A stretch of DNA of 64,000 nt. It comes from Silene latifolia (Eukaryota > Streptophyta > Magnoliopsida > Caryophyllales > Caryophyllaceae). The notes under the pieces were generated by a model. That model was given only the letters and a program-made list of their open reading frames with translations, made no database searches and had not been told where the DNA came from. The stretch's first letter is position 1. Each line of letters begins with the position of its first letter. The DNA is taken from NCBI RefSeq assembly GCF_048544455.1, contig NC_133537.1, positions 20,769,541 through 20,833,540 on the forward strand. The letters are read 5' to 3'. Below are positions 23,209 through 33,783 of the stretch, one piece after another. The position numbers and the translations under genes are program-made.

Positions 23209-24212
23209 ACCTCCCCTGGTTGAACATGGCTTGTCCTCAAGCCTAGTGGCTCCTCCCCTTCAGCATCCTCATAATATGGACTTAGGTCACCCACATTAAA
23301 AGTACCATGCACCTCATACTCTCCTGGTAGATCCACCTTATAAGCATTTGGACCAATTTTCTCAACAATTTCAAAGGGGCCATCAGCTCTTGGCATTAAT
23401 TTATTCTTCCTCTTTGCTGGAAACCTCTCTTTTCTTAAGTGAACCCATACCAAATCCCCTGGAACAAGTTCTTTCTTCTTCTGATGTACCTTGGACTGTT
23501 TCATGTATTTCTCATTGGCCTTCTCAATTTCCCTTTTCACAGTCTCATGGAGTTTCAGTAGCTGTTCTGCCCTGGCCTTAGCATCAAAATTTATCTCATT
23601 CCTTGGCACAGAGGACAAGTCTATAGCCATTAGAGGATTAATCCTATAGACAACCTCAAAAGGACTGTGACCAGTAGCCGTTGATGGTGCTCTATTGAAG
23701 GCAAATTCTGCTGCTGCTAGCTTGAGGTCCCAATCTTTTAGACTCTTGTTGACAAGACATCTCAGAATCCTACTCAATGTTTTGTTAGTGACCTCGGTTT
23801 GGCCATCTGTTTGAGGGTGGTGAGATGTACTGAATAACAATTTAGTTTTGAGCAGCTTCCATAGAGTTTTCCAAAAATAGCTCACGAACTTTGTATCTCT
23901 ATCTGAAACAATTGTTTTTGGAACTCCATGAAGCCTTACAATCTCCTTCAAATACAGTTCAGCAACACTTGCAGCATCTTCTGTTTTCTTGCAAGCTATA
24001 AAATGGGCCATTTTACTAAACCTGTCAACAACAACCATGATTGAATCTTTTCCCCTTTGTGTCCTTGGTAATGCAACAATAAAATCCATGCTCACATCTT
24101 CCCAGGGCTTGTTTGGTACTGGCAATGGAGTATATGGACCAGTCTGGAAGGAACTCTTAGCCATTTGACATGTTGAACATCTCCTGAGAACATTTTGGAC
24201 ATCTCCTAACAT
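23040..24212 (-). CDS. Integrase of the gypsy element, C-terminus encoded in the LTR
   Basis: An open frame of 390 codons; the HHCC zinc-binding part starts further upstream and is split off by a lesion between 24212 and 24348. Visible are LRRCSTCQMAK (end of the zinc domain), MDFIVALP, SDRDTKFVSYFW and the glutamate in TDGQTEVTNKTL (the DDE core). A GPY-type C-terminal domain (GDLVWVHLRKERFP, RADGPFEIVEKIGPNAYKVD) follows. The frame then crosses the polypurine tract (QPGEVAAG) and continues 57 codons into the 3' LTR. The enzyme would insert the element cDNA. The same tail peptide is repeated in the 5' LTR (30469-30637). Confidence 0.88.
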   Translation of the reverse strand: MLGDVQNVLRRCSTCQMAKSSFQTGPYTPLPVPNKPWEDVSMDFIVALPRTQRGKDSIMVVVDRFSKMAHFIACKKTEDAASVAELYLKEIVRLHGVPKTIVSDRDTKFVSYFWKTLWKLLKTKLLFSTSHHPQTDGQTEVTNKTLSRILRCLVNKSLKDWDLKLAAAEFAFNRAPSTATGHSPFEVVYRINPLMAIDLSSVPRNEINFDAKARAEQLLKLHETVKREIEKANEKYMKQSKVHQKKKELVPGDLVWVHLRKERFPAKRKNKLMPRADGPFEIVEKIGPNAYKVDLPGEYEVHGTFNVGDLSPYYEDAEGEEPLGLRTSHVQPGEVAAGATDQVTSHKQASQGNLTPDSGTSPAELSLVDNKYVYKPNHQLPSWPAGWSLT

Positions 24213-24347
24213 TTTGGGCTAATAGAACTGTTCCTGCAATATGTCCAATGTCTTTTGAATACCAAAATGTCCCCCTAAGCCTCCTGAGTGGACTTCCCTG
24301 ATCAGGAGATCCCTATAGGAACCCCTTGGTACATAGAGCCTGTTACC

Positions 24348-26024
24348 TTAGAATAAAAACCCATTCTGTAGCAGATACTTGCTCCCTGGAACTCTATCCC
24401 CCTCAACTTGTGTGATCCACTCTTCAGAGAAGTCAGGGTCCTCCTTGTATATTTCTTTCATGAATTCAAAGCCAAGAACCTTGTTCTCCATGGTTGACAA
24501 CAAGGAGTGTCTCCTTGATAGAGCATCTGCCACTATATTCTGTTTCCCTTCCTTATACTTGCTAGAGAATGTAAATGATTGCAAATATTCCACCCACTTA
24601 GCATGCCTGTGACTCAATTTGTGTTGGCCATTTATATACTTCAAAGCTTCATGGTCAGAGTGCAACACAAATGGTTTTGGCTTCAAATAATGACTCCAAT
24701 GCATGACTGCCCTAATAATTGCATAAAATTCTTTGTCATAGGTAGAATATTTCAATTTAGGTCCATTCAATTTCTCACTGAAATAAGCTACATGTTTCTG
24801 AGCTTGGATCAGGACTGCATCAATGCCCACACCACCGGCATCACACTCCACTTCAAAGAGTTGATCAAAGTCTGGTAATTTCAGGATAGGAGTCTCACAC
24901 ATCAACTTTTTAATCCTCTCAAAGGACTGCTGAGCACTCTCAGTCCAATGAAACTCTCCTTTTTTCATACACTCAGTGATTGGAGCAACAACTGAGCTGA
25001 AGTTCTTGATAAATCTTCTATAAAATGAAGTCAATCCATGGAACCCCCTCACCTCAGTAATTGTTTTAGGAGTTGGCCATGATTGGATAGTTGCAACCTT
25101 GTCCTGATCAACTATAATGCCCCTCCCAGAAACAATGTACCCCATAAAGGCCACTTCTTTAACCATAAAAGTGCACTTTTCCAGCTTGCCAAACAACTTT
25201 TGTTCCTTGAGGATCCTGAACACAGCTTCAAGGTGTTTCAGGTGTTCACTTTTGCTGCTGCTGTAAATCAAGATGTCATCAAAGTAGACTACTGTAAATT
25301 TGCCTAAACATGGCCTTAACACCTCAGTCATTAATCTCATAAAGGTTCTTGGTTCATTAGAAAGACCAAATGGCATCACAAGCCATTCATACAGTCCATG
25401 TTTAGTTTTGAAGGCAGTTTTCCACTCATCTCCTTCTCTTATCCTGACTTGGTGGTACCCTTGCCTAAGGTCAATCTTAGAAAAGACCATGGCACCACTA
25501 AGCTCATCTAGCATGTCATCCAACCTTGGGATTGGGAACCTGTACTTGACAGTAATATTGTTGATGGCCCTGCTGTCAGTACACATTCTCCAGGTTCCAT
25601 CCTTCTTGGGAACAAGTAGAGCAGGGACTGCACAAAGACTGAGGGATTCCCTGACAAATCCTTTGCTCATAAGCTCCTCAATTTGACTCTGTAACTCTTT
25701 GGTAGCAGCTGGATCACACCTATAAGCTGACCTATTAGGAAGCACTGAGCCTGGAACAAGGTCTATGTGGTGCTCAATGCCTCTCAATGGTGGCAACCCA
25801 CTAGGTAGCTCCCTTGGAAAAACCTCTTTATACCTCTGAATTAATGGCTTGACTTCAGCAGGCATCTCAGGGTCCCCTTCCATATTCACTTCTTTGGATA
25901 ATAGCACCCAGACATGCTGGTCTTGCCTCATTTCTTTGATCATGGCTGTTTTAGAAAGAAATAGCACACCATTGGTCTCCTCTGGTATACTTGGACTTCC
26001 ATAGTTCCTCTGATTAGGTGGCAA
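24348..26024 (-). CDS. Reverse transcriptase and RNase H of the gypsy element
   Basis: A 558-codon open frame. RT motifs: [50 protein letters not shown] and the catalytic YFDD in [13 protein letters not shown]. RNase H follows ([52 protein letters not shown]). The frame ends in a premature stop after NGFLF at 24348; the integrase zinc-finger region between there and 24212 is out of frame. The C in CTDSRAIN and P in NEPRTFM are unusual for the family and may be decay. Confidence 0.92.
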   Translation of the reverse strand: MPPNQRNYGSPSIPEETNGVLFLSKTAMIKEMRQDQHVWVLLSKEVNMEGDPEMPAEVKPLIQRYKEVFPRELPSGLPPLRGIEHHIDLVPGSVLPNRSAYRCDPAATKELQSQIEELMSKGFVRESLSLCAVPALLVPKKDGTWRMCTDSRAINNITVKYRFPIPRLDDMLDELSGAMVFSKIDLRQGYHQVRIREGDEWKTAFKTKHGLYEWLVMPFGLSNEPRTFMRLMTEVLRPCLGKFTVVYFDDILIYSSSKSEHLKHLEAVFRILKEQKLFGKLEKCTFMVKEVAFMGYIVSGRGIIVDQDKVATIQSWPTPKTITEVRGFHGLTSFYRRFIKNFSSVVAPITECMKKGEFHWTESAQQSFERIKKLMCETPILKLPDFDQLFEVECDAGGVGIDAVLIQAQKHVAYFSEKLNGPKLKYSTYDKEFYAIIRAVMHWSHYLKPKPFVLHSDHEALKYINGQHKLSHRHAKWVEYLQSFTFSSKYKEGKQNIVADALSRRHSLLSTMENKVLGFEFMKEIYKEDPDFSEEWITQVEGDRVPGSKYLLQNGFLF

Positions 26025-26049
26025 TGGGGTCAGGGTGACCTTCTTGCCT

Positions 26050-26345
26050 TCATGTCTGAAACTAAGATGTTATCCTTCCCATGGTGAGTGGTATTCCTGT
26101 CATACTCCTATTGCCTTCCCAAGAATAAGTGCAGGCATCCATTGGAACAATGTCACACAAGACTTCATCTTTATATATCTTCCCAATAGAAAATGGGACC
26201 AAACATTGCTTGTCCACCCTCACTTCTACTCCTTTGTTCAACCATCTCAACTTGTAAGGATTTGAGTGCTCTTGAGTTGTCAAGTTGAGCTTGTTAACCA
26301 TAGCACTTGATGCCACATTTGTACAGCTTCCCCCATCTAGTTCTG
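26050..26345 (-). pseudogene. Protease region of the gypsy element, frameshifted
   Basis: The aspartic protease motif DGGSCTNVASSAMVNKLNL is readable around 26330-26270 but lies out of frame with gag upstream. Downstream a second shift near 26130 breaks the LILGRPW-like region (read here as TYSWEGNRSM). It is clearly the retropepsin domain, and dead as read. Confidence 0.75.
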
Positions 26346-27556
26346 AATATCAGGGGCCTTCGATCAGTTTCCAAAGGTGTGTGTTGGGAGTGCATAACTC
26401 TCCATAAGACCAAGCCGTGACCTGTATTAGGGTGGGCCATAACTTGCTCCTGTTCTGGTTCCTCCTCAGTCTCTTTTTCTTCCAATATCAGCGTCTCATC
26501 TTCCTCATACTGAACCAAACATTCCCTCTCCCATTGCTTTACCTCCATTGCTGTCAAGATTCTCTTGGAAGGACAGTCCTTCCTAAAATGGCCATACCCT
26601 TGGCATTGGAAGCATTTAATCTTCCCATCAGTCACATGTGGGTTGGTTTTAGGATTCATAGGACCCTTACCTTTGTCTGGTGTTGGTTGGGTTGCAGGCT
26701 TTGGGTTCTCTCCAATCCTAACCCCAGAAAAAGGTTTGAAGGTAGGTCTGGTAATGGGTTTGGAAGCAGTAACCTTAGCCTTTCCCATCTTTTCACTTCT
26801 CAATGCCAGATTAACTGCCTCATCAAAGGACCAAACCTGCTGCATTCTAAGCCTCAAAGCAATCTTAGGTTCTAAGCCCTCAACAAACCTAGCAATCTTC
26901 TGTTCAGGCTTTTCAGTAATCTCACATTGCAGGGTAAGTTGTTCAAAGCTCCTAAGGTAAGACTCAACAGAGTGTTGGTCTTGCTTTAGTTGGGTTAACT
27001 TAATGAACATGTCCTGTGTGTAATCTTTAGCTATAAACTTATCCTTCAACTTCTTTTTATGTTTTAGCCAAGATTTAATGGGTTCCTTGCCTTCTCTAAT
27101 TCTCTGGTTTTTCAGGGTTTCATACCAAAGTGAGGCATAACCCTTGAATTTAAGGATAGAAACTTTGAAAGCTTTCCTGTCAGTATATCCTTTAAACTCA
27201 AAGACTCTCTCAATAGTTCTAATCTAGTCTAACAAATCTTCAGGGTTTAAACTACCATGGAAATCAGGAATTTCTACCTTTATATCTTTGTCTCTTTCCA
27301 TGTAGATGCTCTCTGCCATAGATTCATCAGTATCTGAGAAGAGATTCTCCTCTTGTTCTTGGTAGTATTGTTGTCCTCTTCCTGCTCCAACAAAGCCCCT
27401 ACCCCTACCCCTGCCTCGGCCTCTGTGGGGTGGTCTCCTTGGATCATGGTTGGGAATCCCTTCTGCAAGAGTGTTAACAATGTTTACCAAGTGATCAATC
27501 CTCCCTGCTATCTGTTCCACTCTGGTTTCAATGCCAGTAATTCTCTCTTCACTCAT
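26294..27556 (-). pseudogene. gag of the gypsy element with one in-frame stop
   Basis: It begins MSEERITGIETRVEQIAGRI at 27556; the frame is open upstream but without an ATG. There is a stop (TAG) at about 27222-27224 right after NPEDLLD, where the family has tryptophan. The same frame then continues as capsid (FVEGLEPKIALRLRMQ) and a zinc knuckle CFQCQGYGHFRKDC (CX2CX4HX4C), to 26294, where it loses register with the protease. The N-terminal GRGRGRGRG patch is basic and nucleic-acid-binding-like. Confidence 0.85.
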
Positions 27557-27650
27557 TGGGTTATTTTTTGTGTTTTTGTTGTAGTTAGGGTAAAATGAAC
27601 TCACTTTCCTCTCCCAAGACTAACACAAGATGGAATTGTGTTATGACCTT

Positions 27651-27662
27651 GCTCTGATACCA
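27651..27662 (-). promoter_or_regulatory. Primer binding site (tRNA-iMet type) of the gypsy element
   Basis: The minus strand reads TGGTATCAGAGC, complementary to the 3' end of initiator tRNA-Met, four bases inside the 5' LTR end at 27667. It fixes element polarity and the LTR boundary. Confidence 0.93.
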
Positions 27663-28373
27663 AAATTGCAGTGTAATGTCCAAGGGTTTAGACAATTACA
27701 GCAAACAACTCAGCAAACCAAAGACAGTTTCTCAAGAATGCAATAAACTTGTGCTATTTATTAAAAATATCAAATGACCTCCTAAAATCATGAAATTTGG
27801 CAGTAATTAACTTTATTATAAGATCTAACTCTGAGCAAAATTCCAGGATTTTTGAGGGAATCTAAGTATTTTTAAGACTCCACAGAAACTGACTGACAGA
27901 CACAACAAGCTGTAAATGGAACAGTTTTGAGATGGTGACTGAAAGTAAGGACCTTTGGATATAATTATCAACTAATAACCCACAGACTACTCCCAGGGAG
28001 ATAAGTTAGTAATTTGAGGGGACTTAAGCTGAGAATTTCCACAGATTTACATAGGAAAATCTCAACTAAAGCAACAACAAAGCTAAACAAACCACAAACT
28101 CGGCACAGGAATGTTAAACTCTACTAACAGGTACTTAATCAACAACCACAGTCTAAGCACAGGTTGTTATCAAGCCTGACTCTAATCTACAGACTAAGCA
28201 CAAGATTAAGAGGTTTAGTTTTGAGAGAATTCTCAGTTTCATTCATAAATCAGCTGTGTTACAACAGTCTGAGTCAAGGTCCTTATATATGCCTTTTTAG
28301 GTTACAAACTTGAAAGAAAACTACATCCAAGGGTCAGGATCCTTCCTCACATGCTAACAAGAGTCCAAATACA

Positions 28374-30116
28374 CACTACTACAAATTCAGGCAACTACAA
28401 CGCCCCTTTAATAACGCTTATCCACGAAAATCACCATAAGACATTGTAGAACGGATGGCGCGAATTTTACTAAAACTAATTACAACGGTTATGGTTCCAT
28501 AACCGTTGTTATAGGTTTTAACAACGGGTCAAACATGCACAACCGTTGTTAATAATTTGGCGCAAAATTGGCGCAAAGTTAGTGAAAAGTATTTACAACG
28601 GTTATTTATAAACCCGTTGTTAATACTTTTTAACAACGGTTTACTATTGACCCGTTGTTAATATTTTCTATAATGACAACGAGTTTATGTTTAACAACCG
28701 TTGTCAATACTTTCCATACTATAAACCACACAAACACAGATCAGCTACAACCACACCACACAAACCCTAACACAAACACATTAAACATACACAAACACAA
28801 ACACACTTTCTCATCGTCTCTTTCTCTCTTCCTCATCGTCGCTTTATCATCTCGCCGTCACTGTTGGTTTCATCGTCTCTTACTTTCTCTAATTATCAGG
28901 TATGTATACATGATTTAATTTAGGTTTTGTCATCTCAGTCATTATTTTCTTTCTCTAATTATTTCATTTGCATGTGTTTTTATCGATCATTATGTTCTTT
29001 CTCTAAGTATTGTTCGCTTAATTAGTTTTGTCACTGTTGTTTTTCTGCGTTTATTAGCTTGTAAAACAAATTAAATAAAATAAAACAAAGAAGAAGCAAG
29101 ACGATAGAGAGGAATGCATGATAAACTTAATTAATTAATATATATATATATATATAAATACATAAATACATAAATACATAAATACATAAATACATAAATT
29201 AAAAAACGAATTACATTGATAAAAATGCAATTCTTAGATATGCATAGAGAGTCTCATTCTCTTCCATGATATCCATCCTCTCCTCCTTAGCTATTTGGAG
29301 GTTTCGTTCGCGATTTGCTATATCGTCATATAGCGCAACAACTTTGCCGCTCTGTCAAGCCATTTTTTTGGCGTCCTTGAGTCTTGTCCGAGCGTCCTCA
29401 AAGTAGCTCTGTGCACCTGTCCTCGATGTCTAGCAACCGGCGGATGAAACTCCTGTTGTGCTCGGTCATAGTAACAGTCTTACGGATGGTATCATTCATT
29501 GTTGATGAAGTTTGGAGTTTGTTTGAAAGATTTAGGGTTTGGAGTTTGTTTTAGCAGTTAGGGTTTGGAGATATATAGTGAGATAATGGAATGTTAGTTG
29601 AGATAATGCATGTATTTATACTAAGTAATGTGTCTTTTGAGTTGTTTTTTAATTAATATATGTTTAGGAAGTTGTGCCATCATATCTCTGCTTCAAATCT
29701 TATAACCCTTCTCATTCCATATATTGTCCATTCATATGCAGGGATTGGCAGTAATAATGCATGCATCGGAGTTATAACGTGCCGCCGTAATAATGCATGC
29801 ATCTAGTAATATTTAATTTAATTTTTTTTTTGGAGGTAAATAAATAATAACGATTATTTAAAAAAAAAACCGTTGTCTTTAGTTATAACAACGGTTTTTT
29901 ATACTGTAACCGTTGTTATAACTTTCCCACCAAAATTTAGTCACCCTTTCCAAAACGGTTTTTTCTACTTTAAACCGTTGTTAATAGTTTTCACAACGGG
30001 TTTCTTAGAAAAACCAACCGTTGTTAAAACCTACTACAACGGACGCTTTAACAACGTCCGCTTTTTTACATAACAACGGTTTTTAACCGTTGTTATAGCC
30101 TGTATCTGTAGTAGTG
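28374..30116. mobile_element. Non-autonomous CACTA (En/Spm-type) element, 1743 bp
   Basis: The ends CACTACTACAAATTCAGGC and GTATCTGTAGTAGTG are inverted repeats. A 3-bp duplication ACA lies on both sides (28371-28373, 30117-30119), confirmed against the empty site in the other LTR. Subterminal regions of about 300 bp contain many AACAACGGTT / AACCGTTGTTA repeats in both orientations, as expected for transposase-binding sites. The centre has a pyrimidine-rich leader-like segment ending in a GTATGTATAC donor (about 28900), AT-rich microsatellite sequence (29135-29200) and a broken small ORF (29211-29499). There is no transposase. Confidence 0.95.
29211..29499 (-). pseudogene. Broken short coiled-coil-like ORF inside the CACTA element
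   Basis: The minus strand starts MNDTIRKTVTMTEHNRSFIR and RRLLDIEDRCTELL, then stops. In a neighbouring frame helical, charged text resumes (DARTRLKDAKKMA, then NRERNLQIAKEERMDIMEEN) and ends with TAA at 29211-29213. Both halves look like one small helical protein damaged by frameshift and stop. I do not recognise a family. Confidence 0.45.
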
Positions 30117-30957
30117 ACAATATTACAACGGTTTAAAAGCTCTTAATTGTAAACTGGAATGAAAACAAAAGAGAAATGCAGATGACAGTGACATGTTGTG
30201 GTCCTTTCTTTGTATTCTTTGGCTTTTTCATTTGTGTGTAGGCACTTGAGGACGAAATGATTGGGTCCTTGGCATTAAAATTGGTTCTAGGTTGCATCTG
30301 GTAAATGGTGAGACAAGTCAAAAGTCCTTTAGTTGCCTTTTCCTCATGGTTTAGCCAGAAATGGAAAGATTGCTTTTGCTCTTTTTGTCATTTCTTTGCA
30401 GATTCATCATTTCAATTTACGGGACTTGCATTGTGATTTACCCTTGAACCCTTAGGACTTTTTTGAGCCTAAGTTAGTGGCCAACGAGCTGGCCATGGTG
30501 GCAGCTGGTGGTTGGGCTTGTACAAATACTTATTGGCCACTAAACTTAGCTCTATTGGACTGGTTCCTGAGTTTGGTGTGAGGTTGCCCTTGCTTGCTTG
30601 TTGATGTGAGGTGACCTGGTCAGTGGCTCCTGCTGCATCTACTTCGTATGTTTTTAAGTTTATGTGTTTTTTTTTTGTCAAAACAGGTATAATACATAAA
30701 ACTTACTTTAATAATTTCTTAGAAAAAAAAACCTCCGCCCATAATTAATGGTAAATAAATAAGTACAAATAATTGAATGAAAAATCCTTAAAATTTCACA
30801 ATTTACTTTTTGAACCATCATGACTAATAATCATTTTAATTATGTCATTTCCTCTTCCAATTTAAATTTTCTCCAACTCCCACTTTTTGATTGTTTTTTC
30901 TATAAAATTTACTTTACTTTTTTAAGTGGTTTATGCTTTTTTAACCATTATAAGATG

Positions 30958-31275
30958 ATCGTTGATCTCAAAATGGATATCTTATAATATTTCTTTAAAT
31001 TTGTTATTAAGCGTATATTGTTGTGTAATTTTTACTATTATGCTTTCCCGATCAACCTATTTAAATTTGTATTTTTGTATTCATGAGTATAATCATCTCT
31101 AACATATATTTTTCTTTTTCATTTCATATGAACTATTATCAAGGCATGTACTAAAAGAAAGCGTACTAAAAGGAAGGAAAGTGAACCTTCAGATAAATAT
31201 TAAATAGTATGGTTTCTAAATTCTAATTCGTATATTTTTAAGTTTATGTGTTTTTTTTTTTCAAAACCGGAATAG
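30958..31275. repeat. Copy 2 of the duplicated target segment
   Basis: It matches 21740-21985 followed by 30643-30690, as an uninterrupted version of the gypsy insertion site (TTTCTAAATTCTAATTCGTA). The two copies differ at scattered positions. Between them (30700-30957) is AT-rich sequence without a recognised gene. Confidence 0.75.
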
Positions 31276-32121
31276 ATTATTGTATAGTCTTTAATACTAT
31301 TTTTATTTTTATATAATATCGTGGACATAAGTATAACAAAAGATGGATCAAATTCTTGAAATATTAATAAAGAACTTAAAAATATTTATGAACCTTTTGG
31401 AATTCGGATTTAGGGAATATAGTTTTTTAGATTATTGAACAATTGAAATGAAAATTTAATTCGTAATACATGGAGTAGATACCGACCATACCATTGAATC
31501 GTATCTAATATTTTTCTATCGATATAATAAATGTTTTTCGGATGTAAATAATATTTGAAGCATGCACGTGGTGATAAGATTTTAAAGATATTTCTATGGG
31601 AGGGTTGATGAAGAGGTCTGGAAATAATTTGGAGATGACTATACTGAGGTATTGAGTTTACAACCTTATAAGGCGTTATTGAAGATTTTTTCTTACGGAA
31701 TTTATTATATACGGATGATTTCAACTTTTAATATTTAAAAAAACTCACTTTATTATATTGCGGAGTAAAACACACGTATATATAATGAGTCGTCTTTCTC
31801 ATTGCTCTGTTGTCAAGTTTCTCAAAATTAGTAGCTACCACATTGTCACTTGTCGGATTCGATTTACAAAAATAAACCAAAGTTGTCAAAGAAATAAGGT
31901 ATTAACTAACTAATTTCTATGTATTTCAAGACTGTATATTTTCAAATGGATCAACAACTAATTGCTCGAACAAGTATTAACAATACAATAAAAATATCAA
32001 AACTAAAACAAATATACCTGTGAATTTCACGGGTCACAAACCTAATGTCTTTTAACAACGTGATAGATAATAAAACTCAAGATTGCATAATCACATCATA
32101 TATATCAATATACACAAAACC
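31276..32121. mobile_element. AT-rich region ending in a Helitron-like 3' terminus
   Basis: At 32016-32045 the plus strand has an imperfect hairpin (ACCTGTGAA / TTCACGGGT) followed by TCACAAACCTAA and T, a common plant Helitron 3' end. The matching 5' end was not found, so the left limit is arbitrary. The rest has no gene I can support. Confidence 0.45.
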
Positions 32122-32733
32122 TGTTAAAAAACCATTTAAACCAAAAGTTTAAACTGATGGTTGAAGTCCCAAAATCGGCTTTATATACTAACATCACTAC
32201 AAGAAAAAGATCACTTTGCAACCAACTCCTACGACCATTGGAAAATTAGTTGCTGATAAGCGACCAACAAAATATTATTAGCTAATTAGCAACTAATAAG
32301 AATATTAGATGCGAATTAGCAACTAACTAAATATTAGTCTCAAACTTGCGACTAATATAACAACTAACATATCTTACCTAGGCTTGAAGTGTGGATGCAA
32401 CTGCAGGCGCCTCATACCTGGTGCTAATATTCCACTTTTTAGAATTGAGAGGGGTGAGATTCGAATCAGCGTGGTTGGAGTCCCAAGATCGGTTTGATAC
32501 TTTGACAGGCTGCCTCAAACGAATGCCCGTTGGACTTGGCGTGTGGATGCAACTGCAGGCTTCTCCATACCTTGTGCTAGTATTTCACTTTAGAATTAAA
32601 GGAGTGAGATTCGAGCTCGCGACCTTTTGGTCACACTGGCTCTTATACCATGTCAAAAAATCATCTCAACCAAAAGTTTGAGCTGATGGTTGGAGTCGCA
32701 AGATTGGTTTTATACTCTAACACGCCCCCTCGC
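32122..32733 (-). mobile_element. Tandem miniature LTR elements (TRIM/SMART-like) with 72-bp LTRs
   Basis: Two 72-bp terminal repeats, 32122-32193 and 32651-32722, begin (minus strand) TGTTAG and end AACA or GACA. Next to the second is the tRNA-Met-type primer site TGGTATAAGAGC (minus strand, 32639-32650), and outside it the purine tract GCGAGGGGGCG (32723-32733). A third partial repeat unit lies around 32440-32520, and internal sequence (CTTGAAGTGTGGATGCAACT type) occurs three times (32385, 32540, 32752). This fits two or more elements sharing LTRs. No protein is encoded. Confidence 0.65.
32195..32377. mobile_element. Truncated CACTA end inserted in the miniature LTR array
   Basis: CACTACAAGAAAAAGATCAC at 32195 is the typical En/Spm terminus. 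It is followed by repeats of GCAACTAAT / TTAGTTGC (both orientations), like subterminal binding sites. I did not find the opposite end. Confidence 0.5.
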
Positions 32734-32799
32734 ATGAATGCCCTTTACGCTTGAAGTGTGAATGTAACTGTAGGCCATCACACCTGGTGCTAAATAAAT

Positions 32800-33783
32800 T
32801 TAGACTTGATCAAGTGCGGACCGGCCCGTTTGGCCCGGTCTACTTGGTCCGTTATTTAAGCGGACTCGGTCATAGAAAAATATTAGATTAACGGGTAACG
32901 GACAACGAAAATATGCCCACCAAAATTAATGGGCGGTATGGACAATGAAAAATGTCCATTGGCCAGCCCACTAGGCCCACTTTAAAAAATATTTTCCTAT
33001 ATATTTTTTTTTGAAAGGTATTTTCCTATATTTTTATCTACATGACCAACTACAAAAACATAAAAAAATGTATATAACTAAAAACTAATTATTATTTTTA
33101 CGTAAAATTAAGCGAAACATAGTTGAGCCCAAAAAAAAAAGTTCATAAACCTACTTTAATGTCGTAGGTAGTTTTGTTTAAGTTGACAATCGGTTTTTTG
33201 TTTTAATTTTGAGCCACGAGCCCGCGGGTTGGCCCACTTATTTAAATGGGCGGGCTTGGGCAATCAAACATGACCCGCTATAATAGACACGACCAACAAA
33301 ATTAGGCCCTCCAAACAATTTTTTCAAGTGTAAGCCCGTCCATATCCTGCTCAAACCCGCAAATAATCACCTAATAAGTAATAACACCAATGTTTGAACC
33401 TTAAATTCCTCATTATACATCAAGTTTTAATTAGAGAACTGAAGTCACCCTACTTTATGCATGCAACCATGCAGGAGTGAGTGGTTCAATTACTCACTAT
33501 CTTGAAGATGATCTCTTCATAGCACAAGTATTTGTCACTCCTAGAGTCCTAAAACCATGTTCTTGCGTTAAGCAACAAGTCAACATCATTTCCTTGTTTG
33601 CCAAAAAAAAGTAACTTCATCGACAACACTTAAGTAATTGACTGGAAATACTGAAGCAGAGATCTGAGATTAATTATCAGGAATTTGTACTGTTTCCCTT
33701 GGATTGTAGATGTATTTGACTTAAAATGATCAAATGGGCTAGGCTTACCAGCCCGGCTGATAGGCTCGTATTTCTACTATCTA
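32800..33783. other. Repeat-derived sequence with GGCCCG-rich hAT-like remnants
   Basis: Segments such as GGACCGGCCCGTTTGGCCCG (from 32818) and GGGCGGGCTTGGGCAATCAA (from 33249) resemble the GGGTC/GGCCC-rich subterminal sequence of the hAT-like elements above, without resolvable ends. No gene is seen. Confidence 0.35.

Larger units (their letters stand above)
21986..30637 (-). mobile_element. Ty3/gypsy chromovirus-like element (probably CRM lineage), decayed
   Basis: Terminal repeats 21986-23208 and 27667-30637 (the second split by a CACTA element) begin TGCAGCAGGAGCC and end with CATTACA(C/T)TGCA. A 5-bp duplication TCTAC flanks the element (21981-21985, 30638-30642). The order on the minus strand is primer site, gag with zinc knuckle, protease, RT, RNase H, integrase: the Ty3/gypsy order. 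The integrase tail (RADGPFEIVEKIGPNAYKVD, then FNVGDLSPYYED) is chromovirus-like, and the frame runs into the 3' LTR, a feature I associate with CRM elements. Several stops and frameshifts make it non-autonomous. Confidence 0.93.
27667..30637 (-). repeat. 5' LTR of the gypsy element, interrupted by a CACTA element
   Basis: LTR sequence runs 30637-30117 and 28373-27667 (minus sense), with the CACTA element at 28374-30116 between. The insertion point is exact because the 3' LTR has the uninterrupted sequence (CAAATACAATATTAC). The outer 169 bases carry a copy of the integrase tail. Confidence 0.9.

Noticed and set aside
32385..32800. Possible SINE (TCGAATC-like box B text)
   Set aside because: The 72-bp flanking repeats, primer site and purine tract explain the structure better as a miniature LTR element.
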